Source: Cardinalis cardinalis
Taxonomy: Eukaryota; Chordata; Aves; Passeriformes; Cardinalidae
Direction of reading: 5' to 3'
Assembly: GCA_014549065.1 (NCBI GenBank)
Contig: JACDOX010000144.1
Location: forward strand, 1,145,174-1,209,173
Length of the DNA stretch: 64,000 bases
The position numbers and the translations under genes were made by a program. Below the pieces are notes generated by a model. The model was given only the letters and a program-made list of their open reading frames with translations. It was not told the origin of the DNA and ran no database searches. This document shows, in pieces, positions 22,457 through 34,130 of the stretch (position 1 is its first letter; the number at the start of each line of letters is the position of its first letter).

Positions 22457-23139
22457 TTTCCCATTACTATTGAATCTTTCAATTGAACTGAATTTCATTG
22501 TGAGATGGAAAATAGAATGAACTGAAAATTCAACTGAAAACATGTCAGCATTGTTGATACANGTGCTAGTGCTATTATAGACTTTATCAGCTTATTTTCT
22601 CTTCTGGGGCTGAGTAGGGAGGGGAAACATCAAATAAACAAAAGCAAGCAGAGTTTGTTTTTTTTTTCACTGAAAGAAATGTCTATATTACACAGAATAA
22701 AACCTTATTTGCCCTGTTTTGATGAACANTAAACCCACCTGATCCTGCTCTTCAGTCCTCAGATGGAAAACTGCTCATTTCAAGAAATGTCCAGCATCAC
22801 TTTGCACATCATGACGTTTGCACCAGATGTGCAAACTGGCCCCNCACTATTGACCCAGAGGGAATGCCATTGATTTTGCCTGCAGAGAATCTGGCCCATT
22901 ATGATAAAAAGTGACATTGGTGCTGGTGGCACCTCATGGCTGATGCCAGCAGGGTGCTGCTGTGACACACAACNACACAGGGAAAGGACCAGTGGGTACA
23001 AAACCTATTTGCAATGTTTAGGTTGCATAAACAAATGTTGCTTTGTTGCTGGGATAATGGGAAGGTGCAATATTCNCTGGGANGCAGANGATGGTGGAGA
23101 GCTCAGGGACTGTAATCCCTCCCTCCTGTGCTGTACCCC
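22457..23139. other. Non-genic sequence
   Basis: No gene is recognised. GCAGAGAATCTGGCCCAT at about 22882-22899 resembles the end of an ancient amniote palindromic repeat also suspected at about 25.6, 32.8 and 34.1 kb. Confidence 0.35.
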
Positions 23140-23830
23140 AGGGAATGGGATGTGTAACCTGTTCTTTCCTCTGATATTCCAGCAGTTCCTGCATGCTGTT
23201 TGCCTTTTTGAGCATTTCTGAGCACTAAACTAGCATTTTATAGAAGTAATTACAGTGACTCCAAGATCCCATTCCTGACTGGAAATGTGGAGTTTGGCTT
23301 ATTTTCCCTGTGTACATTACTTAGCACTTATCAAACACTGAATTTCATTTGTCATCACTGAATCCTTATCACAGGAGTATTCTGTGATTCTCTACAGCCA
23401 GGTTCAGATTTTACTATGCTCAGTTATTTTGTGTCTTCCACAAACTTCATCTTTTTTTTATGAACCCTCTTTTCCAACCTAATTATGAATATATTAAATA
23501 TATTTATTCCTGGATTTTTAGGTGCTTTAACAAGAAAACTTTTCTCATCCCATGAGCTCAGAGCTGCTTTAAGAGCTTTGAGATGCTACCACGAGAGGTT
23601 TGTTTTGTTTTTTAATTTCTGAGCTCTACATTGACTAAATCATCCCTATTGATATATTCCTTAATCACTTGGAAGAGCCTGGAATGATTTGTGAGAGATG
23701 ACTTCACTCTACAACTGCTGTATTGACTCTTCCCAAAGAATGATGTGCTGCCCATGTGTTCACTGGTTCTCTTTGGGTTATTTTCTGATAATTTGGCCTG
23801 GTGCAGCAATCAGACCTGGTGATTTGGGCT
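23140..23830 (-). mobile_element. Ancient CR1-clade LINE relic (reverse transcriptase)
   Basis: A minus-strand frame at 23612-23809 reads FFGKSQYSSCRVKSSLTNHS and continues RLFQVIKEYINRDDLVNVEL. This matches the reverse-transcriptase segment ahead of catalytic motif A in CR1-type ORF2 (a GKSQHGF..GKSCLTNL..FF..V.. pattern). The D-x-x-K-A-F-D box that should follow is lost. Further left the nucleotide sequence keeps later ORF2 blocks in the right order (for example GAATTTCATTTGTCATC and GACTCCAAGATCCCATTCC). The element is long dead and predates birds. Confidence 0.75.
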
Positions 23831-26794
23831 CCAGAGTTGGTTTGGGGCTTTTTTGGTTTGTTTTCGGTTTTTTAAGGCTGGAGTTATATTTTCCAGGTTG
23901 GGAGGTGGCTGGCACAACTGTGTGTGATGCCAGCCAAGGAAGGATCAACATGGGCTGGAACCTCTTTATCTCAGGCTTTGAAATCTCCCACTTGTCACAG
24001 TCTTTCTCTTCACCACCATTTTTAGGTTTTGATGGCAACATTTTTAATCCCTACATAGGGCTTTGTCACTGCACCAGGTAAAAGTTGCATTTATGGAATC
24101 CGAGCACGTGGGGATCATGTGAGGCTTTTTAAGGATAAAGTTGTGCCTGACAACTTGGAGTCTGAACAAGCAGTACTTGTGCTCCAGGCTTCCTTCTGAT
24201 GGGAAGAGAAGCAGAGCTGTGAGCAGCAGGAGAGACAAGGGTCCTTCAAATCACAATCCTGCTTCAGTNCCTCTTCTTTCTGAATCATTTGTCCAGCAAA
24301 CTCAAGAACCAAACNAATGTGGATAATCCTCAGTGGAAGAGGATTTTACCTTTAGCTGGTATAAATCAGAACAGCTCCAGGGAAGAGTTTTTTTGGTTGT
24401 GGTGTTTTTTTGTTTGGTTTTTTTTTTCCTGAGCTAAGGATCTGGCCACTTTCACACTATCCAGTTATATCTGTGGATCAATAAAAAAAAATTGAAATAG
24501 TATTTTTTTTTTAAGTGACACAAATCCCACAGCTCTGTCAAAAAGCTTTGTATAATTCTAGCAATCCCAGCCAGCCTTAAACTTGTGCTGTCCATCTGTC
24601 TTTAGGAGAGGTTTGTGTAGTTTGGATTGCTGGGTTTGTTTTAAGACAGATTCCCTCAGCAAAATGCCCAGATGGATCAAGGCGTGGTACAAACCCAAGC
24701 CTGAGTGTGGCCAGTTCAAATGGACACGGTGATTTTCATGTCAGTAAAATCCTCACTTCTGACATTAATTGAGGAACAACCTCTCTGCACAGCAAAAGGT
24801 TAAATCTGGCCCCTTTCTTGTCCATCTTGTGCTGGTTTGGTGGATAAATTGGGGACTGCTGCCTGCAGAGCTGTCCTGCCCCTTTTCGCCAGCATGTATT
24901 TCAATTCCAGCATTATATAAGCTTTTATTTTCTTAATATATTAGATAGCCCTTAAATGAGAAGACAGGCCCTNCAAAATTGCTTTTCCCTGCAGGCCAGG
25001 ATCAGCCTCACCGGTCCTTCCCACCCAGTTCTGCTTCTTTCCCAGCTGCTTTAAAGTCTCATCACTCCTGAGTGGGAAGCCTTAAATATTTCCAGTGACA
25101 TTTCCTTGGCCTGCAGTGATTTAATATTATTAACCTGGTGTGTTATTAAAGTGACAGGAGGTGTCTCCCCTCTGCAGGTATATTTTCCTGAAAACTCATT
25201 TGAATTTTTATTACTTTATTCTGAGGGGCAGCTGGTGAAGCGCAGAAGGGGCAGGGAGGGCACAGGAGGGAAATGCACCTGGTTTAAGGGATGGAGGTCT
25301 CCTCTGGACATATATTACAAGTTCTGGTATAGCTTATTCCACCAGAGTTTACTTCAGATTTAAGTGCATTTCTTAGCTGGAGCAGTCAAAGTAAAGTATT
25401 TGCAAGAAAAATGTCTCTTTCCAGAGTCTGCAGCCCATTTCAACAGCATAACCTGGGGGTAAATGGGCTTTTATGCCCTTTGCAAATCCCACAAATTTTA
25501 TGCTTTACCCATGTCTCAGTCCAACTCTGCTTAAGTTTCATCTTTCAGTTGTTATTGTAGGAAAAATCTAATGTGCAGAGTGAAAAATCTATAAACTTAG
25601 GACAATGGAGAAATAAAGCCAGATTTTTAGCCAGCATAAATCACTAGCACTAAAATCATTGGAATGGACCTGTATTAGTTCCCTCTTGCTGCACACACAC
25701 TCTACAAGGCTTTGTTTGCACAAATATGAGGGGGAACTGATTTTAACCACTCAAAAAGAAAAAGCATTTCCACAGTGAGATCCCTGTGTAACGAATGTCC
25801 ATAAATTTTCAAGAATGTTTTGAAAACTGTCAGTTATAAAGTGNTGGTTTTGGTTCTAGAAGTGAAGAAAAGATGAGATCCTTTCTAGCCACTCATCCAG
25901 AAAAGCCAGGTTATTAGATCTCCATCAGCTACTGCCGCTGTTAGAACTTCATTTTGTCATGCTTTTTTCCTGCCCTGTCCAATATGTCATGGATAATTTT
26001 TAAAGAAATTTGAGCAAATTCCAACATCTCCAAATTCTTTGTGAAAGAGCCCCTTTGTGATGTTCTCCAACAGGTATTTGGTTCAGTACTTTGCTCCAAG
26101 CCCATCTCTTTGCTTTGTTCANTAAATGATGTCTCTCTGAAAGGTTATTTGAAGATATTTCCTTTGTCTCTGGCTTATCAGCTCATTTCCATCTGCCTAT
26201 CTCGGCAGCAGCACATTGGTATTTTAGACAGTTCACTAAAAACTTTGCAAGTTAAGAAANGATATCCAATCCTGCCAGGGCTTCATTCTTAACCAAGGCA
26301 TTCATGACTTTTCTGTCAGGCTATAAAACTGGTTTTGTAACAAAACCCTCCCATTCAGGTTTATTTTTACCTTTTCCCTCTATATAATCTTCAAAATCAC
26401 TTTAGAAAAATACTGTATCAAAAGCTGATATTAAACTTTCGAGTGCCTGGCAAATGATTCAAAGCAAAGGCTCACACTGGGGTAAACCCAGAGATTTCTT
26501 TTGTAAAGTTCCACCTACATAATCTCTTAGAGGTAGATTTTTAGAGCTTACTATTTACTTTAGTCTGGAGACATTTTCCTGCTTTTATGGCTTATCTACT
26601 TGCTGTCCACCAGTCCTTTTAGATAGGAATGTTGCTGTTCTCCTACCCTTTAATCTTTTTTCTCTTGCTCAGAAGTTGCCTTTGCTGTCACCCACCCCAA
26701 GCTCAGGCAAACCATGAGCAGCCCAGCTGCTCTGCAGTGGATGGCTGGAGCAAAGGCTGGGATGGGAAGGAAAACTGTGCTGGGAAGGGCAGGG
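23831..26794. other. Non-genic; T-rich tracts and possible ancient repeat ends
   Basis: No gene is recognised. T/G-rich low complexity occurs at 23838-23874 and 24390-24430. AAAGCCAGATTTTTAGCC and a following CATTGGAATGG (about 25617-25672) resemble one half of an ancient amniote palindromic repeat. The rest, including 25900-26700, looks single-copy. Confidence 0.4.
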
Positions 26795-27010
26795 AGTGTT
26801 TGGATTAGAGATTGGGANTAAATCCTTCACTGTGAGGGTGGNAGGCCCTGGCACAGGGTGCCCAGAGCAGCTGTGGCTGCTCCTGGATGCCTGGAAGTGT
26901 CCAAGGCCAGGCTGGAGCAANCTGGGATGGTGGAAGATGTCCCTGCCATGGCAGGGGGTGGAATGGGATGGGCTTTAAGATCTCTTCCAACCCAGGCCAT
27001 TCAATGATGC
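26795..27010 (+). mobile_element. CR1 LINE 3' fragment
   Basis: In sense it carries GGATTAGAGATTGGGA, CACTGTGAGGGTGG, CACAGGGTGCCCAGAGCAGC, GTGTCCAAGGCCAGGCTGGA, GTCCCTGCCATGGCAGGGGG and TCTCTTCCAACCCAGGCCAT. This is the standard CR1 3' series, about 215 bp long and 5'-truncated. Confidence 0.92.
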
Positions 27011-28589
27011 CTGAGGATCACAGAATAGCAGGATGGTCTGCTGAAATCTCTCTATCATGTCGCTGGATTGTGAGGTCTCCTTTCACTGAGTGCTGTAAGG
27101 TTCTGCCTCTCAAAGGATGCCTCTGGGACCTGTGCCACCCTCCCTGTCTGTCCCCTCTCTCTCTCACAGGGGCTGAGTTGCTCTCCCAGGCCTCCCTGGG
27201 GAGCCAGGGCTCCAGCAGCATCACAGACACTTTTTCTCTCTGGCCTGCAGCAAACACTGCTCTATAATTCATGGGGTATCTGGGAGTGAAGCAAATGCCA
27301 TGTGGAGCCCCATGGAGGAGCTGCAGCTGAGCATCTGGATGGTTTTACTAGCAAGAACAAGCACAGGTTTTACAAATGTCNGAACCCAAAATTTCTCTCA
27401 CAGAGTTCTGCCTAAAGACAAGCTCTGGCAGGGGGTTAGGAGGGAGCAACACAAGGATGTGTTGTGGAAGTGTGCTGTGATGTTTCCCACAGCATTCATG
27501 TAGCAGGCACTGCTGATCTCTGGATCCGCGTGGGAAAGTTTCACCACCTATCTTGGTCATAGTGAGCTAAAACATAAAGCCCCCCCTACCCTTCCATCTG
27601 AAATAAGGTTTTTATCCCCCATGAAGAACCCATGATGTGTCTCTGCCTCCTGCACCAGTTTCTCCTGATTTATGCACAAACCTCCATGGCATTGCAGGGT
27701 GTTATCATTTATTATTTCTAACTCAAGTCTGCTCAGTCCTCACCACCTCATAGCATGACTTGGTCCACAGGTCTTCAGAAAAGAGACAGAAGAGGGAGTG
27801 TTTAAAATTTATTCTTCTGTTTTATTTGTGTTTAAGGAGAAGTTACAAAGTGCTTTGTGGTCTGTTTTTTCCCTGATTTGATTTAAACTCCTTTTCTAGT
27901 GAAAACCCTGACAGTAAAACAGATCCATTTCCATCAGAGTAAGTAACTTCCATTAGGTGTTTACATCNTTAAAAATATTCTACATTTAAATGAATGCCTT
28001 GTGATGTACTGAAAAAAAAAAAAAAAGTCTTTAGCGGGAAATTCTCATTTATTTTTAATGCTGAGTCCCTAAAAAGCCAGACTTTGAAAGGAACAAAGGA
28101 CTGGGTGGAAGTAAAATGATATGTGTTCTTTCTGAATCACTCTGATGCAGACATCAAGCAGTCCCACAGCCAGTTCCAAACAGACCTGTGCTGTTCCATG
28201 CCACGTGCTCTCCAGGAGGTTTAACTTGGTTTATATTTTCTTCTCTTTCCTGGGCTGTGAGTGTGGGTTGCCATGAGCCTGACCTGGTGGTCCACAGGCC
28301 CTGATCAAATTCCCTTTTTTATCTGTGATTTTCCTCAGACCNGCACTTCTGTGAGAGGGAACCACCCCTGGGGACTGGGATGGATCCTATGGAGGCTCCC
28401 CACACCTGGGAGCCCTCACAGCCCTGGTGAGGGATTATTTTCCTCCTGGGTACCCCTGAGTTACCCTTTGGGTGAANAGCTGTGACCTTCTGGGAGCCCT
28501 GGGTGGAGAGGCCTCCCTGTGTGGGTGGGTGCAGCTGTGGGACATGGCTCTTGTTCCTGTAGTAACCCCATCCCCAAGATGTTCACCAG
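27011..28589. other. Non-genic sequence
   Basis: No gene or named repeat is recognised. There is a 16 bp A run near 28011-28026. Confidence 0.4.
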
Positions 28590-28745
28590 AGCTGTAACTC
28601 CTCCCAGAGTGCTGGAGTCCCCATCCCTGGGGGTGTTTAACAAAGCCTGGATGTGGCACTGGGTGCCAGGGTTCAGTTGAGCTGTTAGGGCATGGGTTGG
28701 ACTCGATGGTCTTGAAGGTCTCTTCCAACCCAGTGATTCTGTGAA
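28590..28745 (+). mobile_element. CR1 LINE 3' fragment
   Basis: CCCATCCCTGGGGGTGTTTA, GGATGTGGCACTGGGTGCCA, GGGTTGGACTCGATGGTCTT, GGTCTCTTCCAACCCAGTGA and a GATTCTGTGAATTC tail identify the CR1 3' terminus in plus orientation. Confidence 0.92.
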
Positions 28746-29439
28746 TTCCCTGTCACTGGCTGTCACCATGGCCACCCTGCTGTTCATTAGCCCAGGCCAT
28801 TAGTTTGGTTGTGAATTAGTTTGAGCTTATTGGTTTCTTTGAAGTTGTTTCCATGNACCTCAGTGACAATGAGTGTCTGCAGAGCAATCCTTTCCCTGCC
28901 ATGCAGAGGGAATTATTTCTCACCCCACTCTTGCTCAGATGCACAAATAACCTGCACACAATTCAGGGACTGGGACTGGGCATCCCCTTCCNGATGCTCT
29001 TCCTTCCTCAGGCACGCAGCAAATGCAGGATTTTCATCTCCTTGTGGCTCTCCCACACCTTATTCCCAGCCCCAACCACAGAGAAGCTGTTCCCACCCTC
29101 AGCACTCCATCCTGGACACACTTTGCCTGCTAACCCTTTATCCAGCAGGGATGTTCACACNCCCAGGTGCTGATTGCCTCCAGCAGCCCAGGAAAGCTCC
29201 CCTATCCCAATTTCTGCCAGGTGCACATCAGTGCCACCAACTCCTTCAAACACAGCACCTGCAACCCCCCAGCCACATTTCCCTGCCTCTCCTGCTTCAC
29301 TCCACCGACTCCTCCAGCCTCCCAGCTATCCCTGTGGCCCACTGAAGGGATTTTGGTGTCCAGGTGCTGCTGCACTCCCTTTCCAGCCCCTCTGCTGTTA
29401 CATAAGGCTGGGTNCTGGGTGCGTGAGCCACCCCTGAGC
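28746..29439. other. Non-genic sequence
   Basis: No gene is recognised. A 174-codon plus-strand frame (28821-29345) is P/S/C-rich, without domains, and overlaps other frames. It reflects a pyrimidine-rich stretch. Confidence 0.4.
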
Positions 29440-29560
29440 ACATAATGGATGCTGCATTTGCCTACACTGACTGTACTTCCAGTCTCTACATCAGTGCTTT
29501 GTAAAGCCCTTTGGGATACTGGGAATGTGAAAGACTCTATAAAAAACCCAAAGCCTATTC
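29440..29560 (+). mobile_element. Ancient SINE 3' tail (MIR/amniote SINE-like)
   Basis: GTAAAGCCCTTTGGGATACT followed by GGGAATGTGAAAGACTCTAT and AAAAA resembles the conserved tail (GTAAAGCGCTTTGGGAT...GAAAGGCGCTATATAAA) of old amniote SINEs mobilised by CR1/L2-type LINEs. The upstream body is too decayed to name. Confidence 0.45.
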
Positions 29561-30549
29561 TATTCTAGAACAGTGCTTTTAAGTCCTTTTATCACAGAAT
29601 GAGGCAAGGGTTGAATTGAGCCCAGAAATAGCAATTTAAAGTTTTCATGAAAGACTAGAACAGTGTATGTTTGGTATATTTTAACATAATCTGAGAACAC
29701 TAAGTGCACTAAAAGCATTCCACTTATTTGTGGGTGGGGATCTGGAAAGGAGGGGGGGAAATATATTTACTTGTTTTCTTTGGGAGTGCTTTTTATACAG
29801 AACCTGACAGAGATCCACCAGGAGGACAAAAGGGAAGGTCAGAAAAACACCCTCAGAAGGGTCTCTGATTGTATGGATTCTAGAAGATAGTGGCCTGCTT
29901 CTGCTGTTTGAGTGTGGAGAATTATTTGGGATGTGATCTGGAAGAACACAAGGGAGAAGGCTTTGAGTTATACCAAGGTTCTGAGTTAAACACAGTTGTT
30001 GGTAGGATTGGCAAAGATGTGGCTGTCAGCACAGAGGTTTAACCAGGGCACGGGGATCTAAGGGCAGACAGCAGGAGATGGCTCTGGAAAAATAAGAGCA
30101 GACATCAGCCAATCCANAATTGAGGCTCCAGCAGCACACAGGGCATTGCAGTGGGATCCAGGACAAAGAAGGGAAGGGGATATGGAGTGTCAGGACTGTG
30201 TGTCCCAGTCCATTTCATGTCTCCTCTCTTGCCATCCCAGGTCAGCTCTGAATGTGGACACCAGAGCAGCCCCCACCATGGCTGGATGTTTTATTACATG
30301 GACCTGTCAGACAAATCCAGCACAGTCTGGAAGTACCTAGAAGTACCTTCTCATGCCACTTCCTCAAACCTTCCTGCATTGACACATTTTGGCAAGAGTG
30401 AGTGTATGCTGATATTAATTTGGGGGGGTCTTTGCTCGAGGTATTTCATAGTACCCACTGCAAACACGTGTATACATAGAAATTTCCCAAGGAGAAAATG
30501 CTTGTGGTAAAGCCCCACTAATTGGTTCTTGATGATCTCACCAAGTTTA
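29561..30549. other. Non-genic sequence
   Basis: No gene or named repeat is recognised. Confidence 0.4.
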
Positions 30550-30960
30550 GTCTGTTTTTAATCTGTTGAGTTGCTTTTCTATTACTGTAGCTCTAACTTT
30601 TAGAATCAAAACATTTTATGATACTGAGTCAGAAAGGCTTTGCTGAAGCCAAGCCCATCAATGTGATTATCAGTTCAACTTGGAATCTCCCCAAATAATT
30701 AAATCAGGCTTATTTGATAAAACCTATTTTCCATAAAATCATGTTGACAGTCATTAATTCTATTCCTATCCCTTAATTCTTTATTAATTGGTTCCTCTAT
30801 TAGCTCTTCCATTATTTTCACTGCATTTATGTCAGGATAAATTAGCAATCCAAAGTAACTTGTAATCCCATACAGTGAATTTTATTTTTAATGTCACATT
30901 GTTATCAGGCCATCCTGTTTCCTGTAACTTTCATATTATTTATGACTTTTATTTGTATNT
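30550..30960 (-). mobile_element. Ancient CR1-clade LINE relic (reverse transcriptase)
   Basis: The minus strand preserves the order of ORF2 blocks. TCAGAAAGGCTTTGCTGAAG corresponds to the region encoding the F-x-K-A-F-D palm motif, read in reverse. It is followed by CCATAAAATCATGTTGACAG and GTAACTTGTAATCCCATAC, which match upstream reverse-transcriptase blocks of the same ancient family as the relic at 23140-23830. Frames are broken. The call rests mainly on block order, so confidence is moderate. Confidence 0.5.
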
Positions 30961-31814
30961 ATGGGTTAGATATCTTCCAAACTGTCTCTTGATTTTGATT
31001 TAAAGTACCCAGACTGGTCTATNATAGTTGTTGTTCATCTACTGGTGAACTTATATGATCTCTTCACCTTCCAGCAGTTTTCAGTTCGAAGGTTGTGTCC
31101 CAGCAAGACCAACTTCTCAGCTGGCTGCTTGCCAAAGTGTTNCAGCTGATTTTTCCTCTCTCTGTGGAGATCTCCATGCCATGTAAGCCTGGTCTTCTCT
31201 TCCTTTTTTCATTCTGCACTTCCTTAAAAGACCCTCTTTTCCAATTAGTGCACCATTTTTTTTTTTAGAGCATCTCTTTACCAGCCTTGGTTATCAGCCC
31301 CTGGCCAGGGAGTGGGGCTGGGACCATCCACAGCCCTGTTTCATATTCCTGGAGAGCTGGGTGGGGTGGGGAGGAGCAACAGCTCATGGACTTCCAGGAC
31401 TGAATTTAGCACTTGAGGGTTCTTCCCTCTGGAAGAGGTCCTCCTCCTGCAGCCACAGGGGATGCTCATACACAGAGCTGCTTGAGAGCAAATTCTGTCT
31501 TTTTGATAGAATTTTGATGCCTCTTATTTTCCAGATCTCAACTGTGATAGACACAACTATTCCTGTGCCTCACTTCCTCCTCACACTCTGTGCACATCAG
31601 CTGCCTTGATTTATTTCTAAACCTAGACACAAAAACACTCTGAAACCTGCTCAGGTCCTCTTTCTTTTCCAAAAATCATCAGAGTTTTTTTTCTGCTAGA
31701 GATGTTATTTTTGTCTCAGAGATAAAAGAGTAGAGGTAATGGTTCTGCCCTCCTACAGCAAACAACCTATTGGGAAATTCTGGGATTCCAGAGGACTGCA
31801 CCAGCTTGTAANTC
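30961..31814. other. Non-genic sequence
   Basis: No gene or named repeat is recognised. Confidence 0.4.
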
Positions 31815-32220
31815 CTGTAAGGAGTAGCTGGAGAAGCTGGAGTTCTTTAGCCTGGAGAAAAGGAGGCTCAGGGGAGACCTTCTCACTNCCTACAGCTCCC
31901 TGACAGGAGTCAGGCAAGGACTGGTCTCTCCTTCCTGAGGACGAGTGACAGGACATTGAGGACATTGTCTCAGGTTGTGCCAGGGGAGGTNCANNTCGGA
32001 CATTAGGANGAATTTCCTCCCTANAANGGTGTTCAGGCATTGGGAACCAATTCCAAACCTCCCAAACCAGAGAGGTTTGGATTTCCCATCCCTGGAGGTG
32101 TCCAAGGAAGGCCTGGACATGGCGCTCAGTGCTCTGGGCTGGGGACAAGGTGGGGATTGGTCAGAGGTTGGACTNGATGGNTTTGGGGGCAATCAAAACT
32201 TGTTGGTTCTGTGATTCATA
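31815..32220 (+). mobile_element. CR1 LINE 3' fragment (about 400 bp)
   Basis: The sense series includes TTTAGCCTGGAGAAAAGGAG, GGCTCAGGGGAGACC, CATCCCTGGAGGTGTCCAAG, GCTCAGTGCTCTGGGCTGGG, CAGAGGTTGGACTNGATGG and a GGTTCTGTGATTCAT tail. It carries an unusual density of ambiguous bases (six n within 31991-32027). Confidence 0.93.
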
Positions 32221-33574
32221 TTTTGAATTCCAAATCAACCTAAAGCTCACTTAGGCATCCTCTAAAACCTTTCCTCAGAGCCATCTCTTTGTGCTTCAGT
32301 TTACAAACTGATGCTGAATAGAATTCCCGTTTTTCCATCATTATTAACAGTTTGTTATCTCTGCTTTACCATCCCTGGCTGATGTATATTGGAACAGGTT
32401 GATACTTTTGTTAGGGTTTGCTTTATCCATTACATACTTTAAAAACCATCTTTATTTTCTTTGGCTCTGCCAAAGATGGATTTTCCCCTGGTATATTTTG
32501 TCTATATTAAAACATGTTATGTTTAAAAGGGCCAATAGGCAGTTAATTTCAGATGTGGATTCCTGCTTTCATATAACAGTAATCATCATCATAATAAAAA
32601 TATGGGGAAATAGCACTTATGTATTTTTATTTCCCTTGTCACTGCAGGTCTCTGTACAATATTGTTCAATACTATTATCTTGGTTAATTTTTAATATCAC
32701 AAGCACTGGAGTTTCTACTGTTTCTCCACAGTGATATGTCCAGAATCTAACAATATTCCTTTTCCTTTTTTTCCCCTAATCATGACCTTACATTTTTACT
32801 CCAGTGAAGTTTTGCCACATCTACACTGTTGTAATTGAGGGCAAAACTTGGCCCTTTGACATCAATGGAATTATAGTAGAGATGAATCTATTCCACTTAG
32901 AGCATAAAATCTTTCCTTGTAAATCAATCCCTCCAGTCCCTAAATCATCTCTGAAGATGTTCTTTGAGCTCCCTCCAAGTTGTCAATACATTGTTGATGC
33001 TGAGATACTCAGAACTGACTGAATGTTTGTCTCGTTGAGCCCAGAGGGAGAAAAAAAAATGACCTCACTTGACAAGAATTTATATATATCCTAAATAACC
33101 CTGTTCTCCTGTTATTTGCTGCCATATTAACCTGATGTACTAATGTGTGATTTATTCTTATCCTCTCTGAATAATTCACTTCCTGAATAGCTGCAATTCA
33201 GGTGGTTTGTATTGGTTCATGTTGTTGTGCAGCTCAGATGTTGCTGCCTCTCCTGATTCCAGGCTGACCAGCTGCTTTACTATTTTTGCACGTGGGCTTT
33301 TTGCTGAATTTTCACCTTAGACAAATAACCTTCCCTTTTTGGCTTCACCTCCAAAGTGAAGCTAATAATGTGGCCAGGCTGCACNTTCCAATTATGGCTT
33401 AGCATGTTTGCATTTTTAAAGGAAGTTTGGGCCCCCCTCATGGGAAGTATTATGACTCTAGTTACTTCCCAGTGCTCTCAGAGCCAATCCAAAGTTTATT
33501 TAAGTATATAATGACAGTTTAATTGATCTGGTCTTTCAGTGCCTTTGTCACCATGTTCCTCTCCCCTTGTGGGC
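32221..33574. other. Non-genic; one possible ancient palindromic repeat
   Basis: No gene is recognised. ACTTGGCCCTTTGACATCAA followed by TGGAATTATAG (about 32847-32877) resembles an ancient amniote palindromic element. The rest appears single-copy and AT-rich. Confidence 0.4.
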
Positions 33575-34130
33575 ACATGAGACATTGGCTGGGACAGAGG
33601 CAATTTTCTTCTCAGTAGCTGGGCCAGTGAGTGCTGCGTTTTGGGTACAATATGAGAAGAATATTGATAACAAACTGATGGCTTGGTTGCTGTTGATTCC
33701 NTAAACCCAGGATTTGCAGCATTTCATGCTCTGCCAATGAGGAGGTGCACAAGAAGCTGAGAGGGAGAATGGCCAGGACAGCTGACCCAAACTATCCAAA
33801 GGGACATTCCACACCCAGAGCTTCTTGGCCAGTGGAGAAACGGAGGGGTTTGGCTGGAAGGGGCTGATACTGCTCAGGGATGGGGTGGCCATTGGGCAGG
33901 GGGTAGTGAGCAGCACTTGTTTTTCCTGGATTTTAATCCTCTCTTTCTCTTGTTCATTATTATTATTANTAGTAGTAGTAGTAGTGATTTTATAATATTT
34001 TACTCTGTTTCAGGTATTAAACCCATGAGTTACTATTTTTTTTCCAAATCTCCCAATCCCACTCTGGTAGCAGGGGATGGAGTGAGCANCTCTGTGGTTC
34101 TTTGTTGCNAGCTGGGGTTAAATCAGGACA
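33575..34130 (+). mobile_element. Solo ERVL-type LTR
   Basis: Plus-sense blocks GGCTGGGACAGAGGCAATTT, TCTTCTCAGTAGCTGGGCCA, GGCCAGGACAGCTGACCCAA, AAAGGGACATTCCACAC, GGGGCTGATACTGCTCAGGG and the terminal GCTGGGGTTAAATCAGGACA match the widespread avian ERVL LTR. An ATTAAA signal lies at 34016-34021. The flanks are TGGGC (33570-33574) and AGGGC (34131-34135), a near-match 5 bp target duplication as expected for ERVL. A TTA/GTA trinucleotide run sits inside. No coding region remains. Confidence 0.85.
33955..33985. repeat. (TTA)n(GTA)n trinucleotide run
   Basis: A short trinucleotide array inside the ERVL LTR changes from ATT to AGT units around an ambiguous base at 33970. Runs of ATT are normal at this place in the LTR family. 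Confidence 0.9.
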
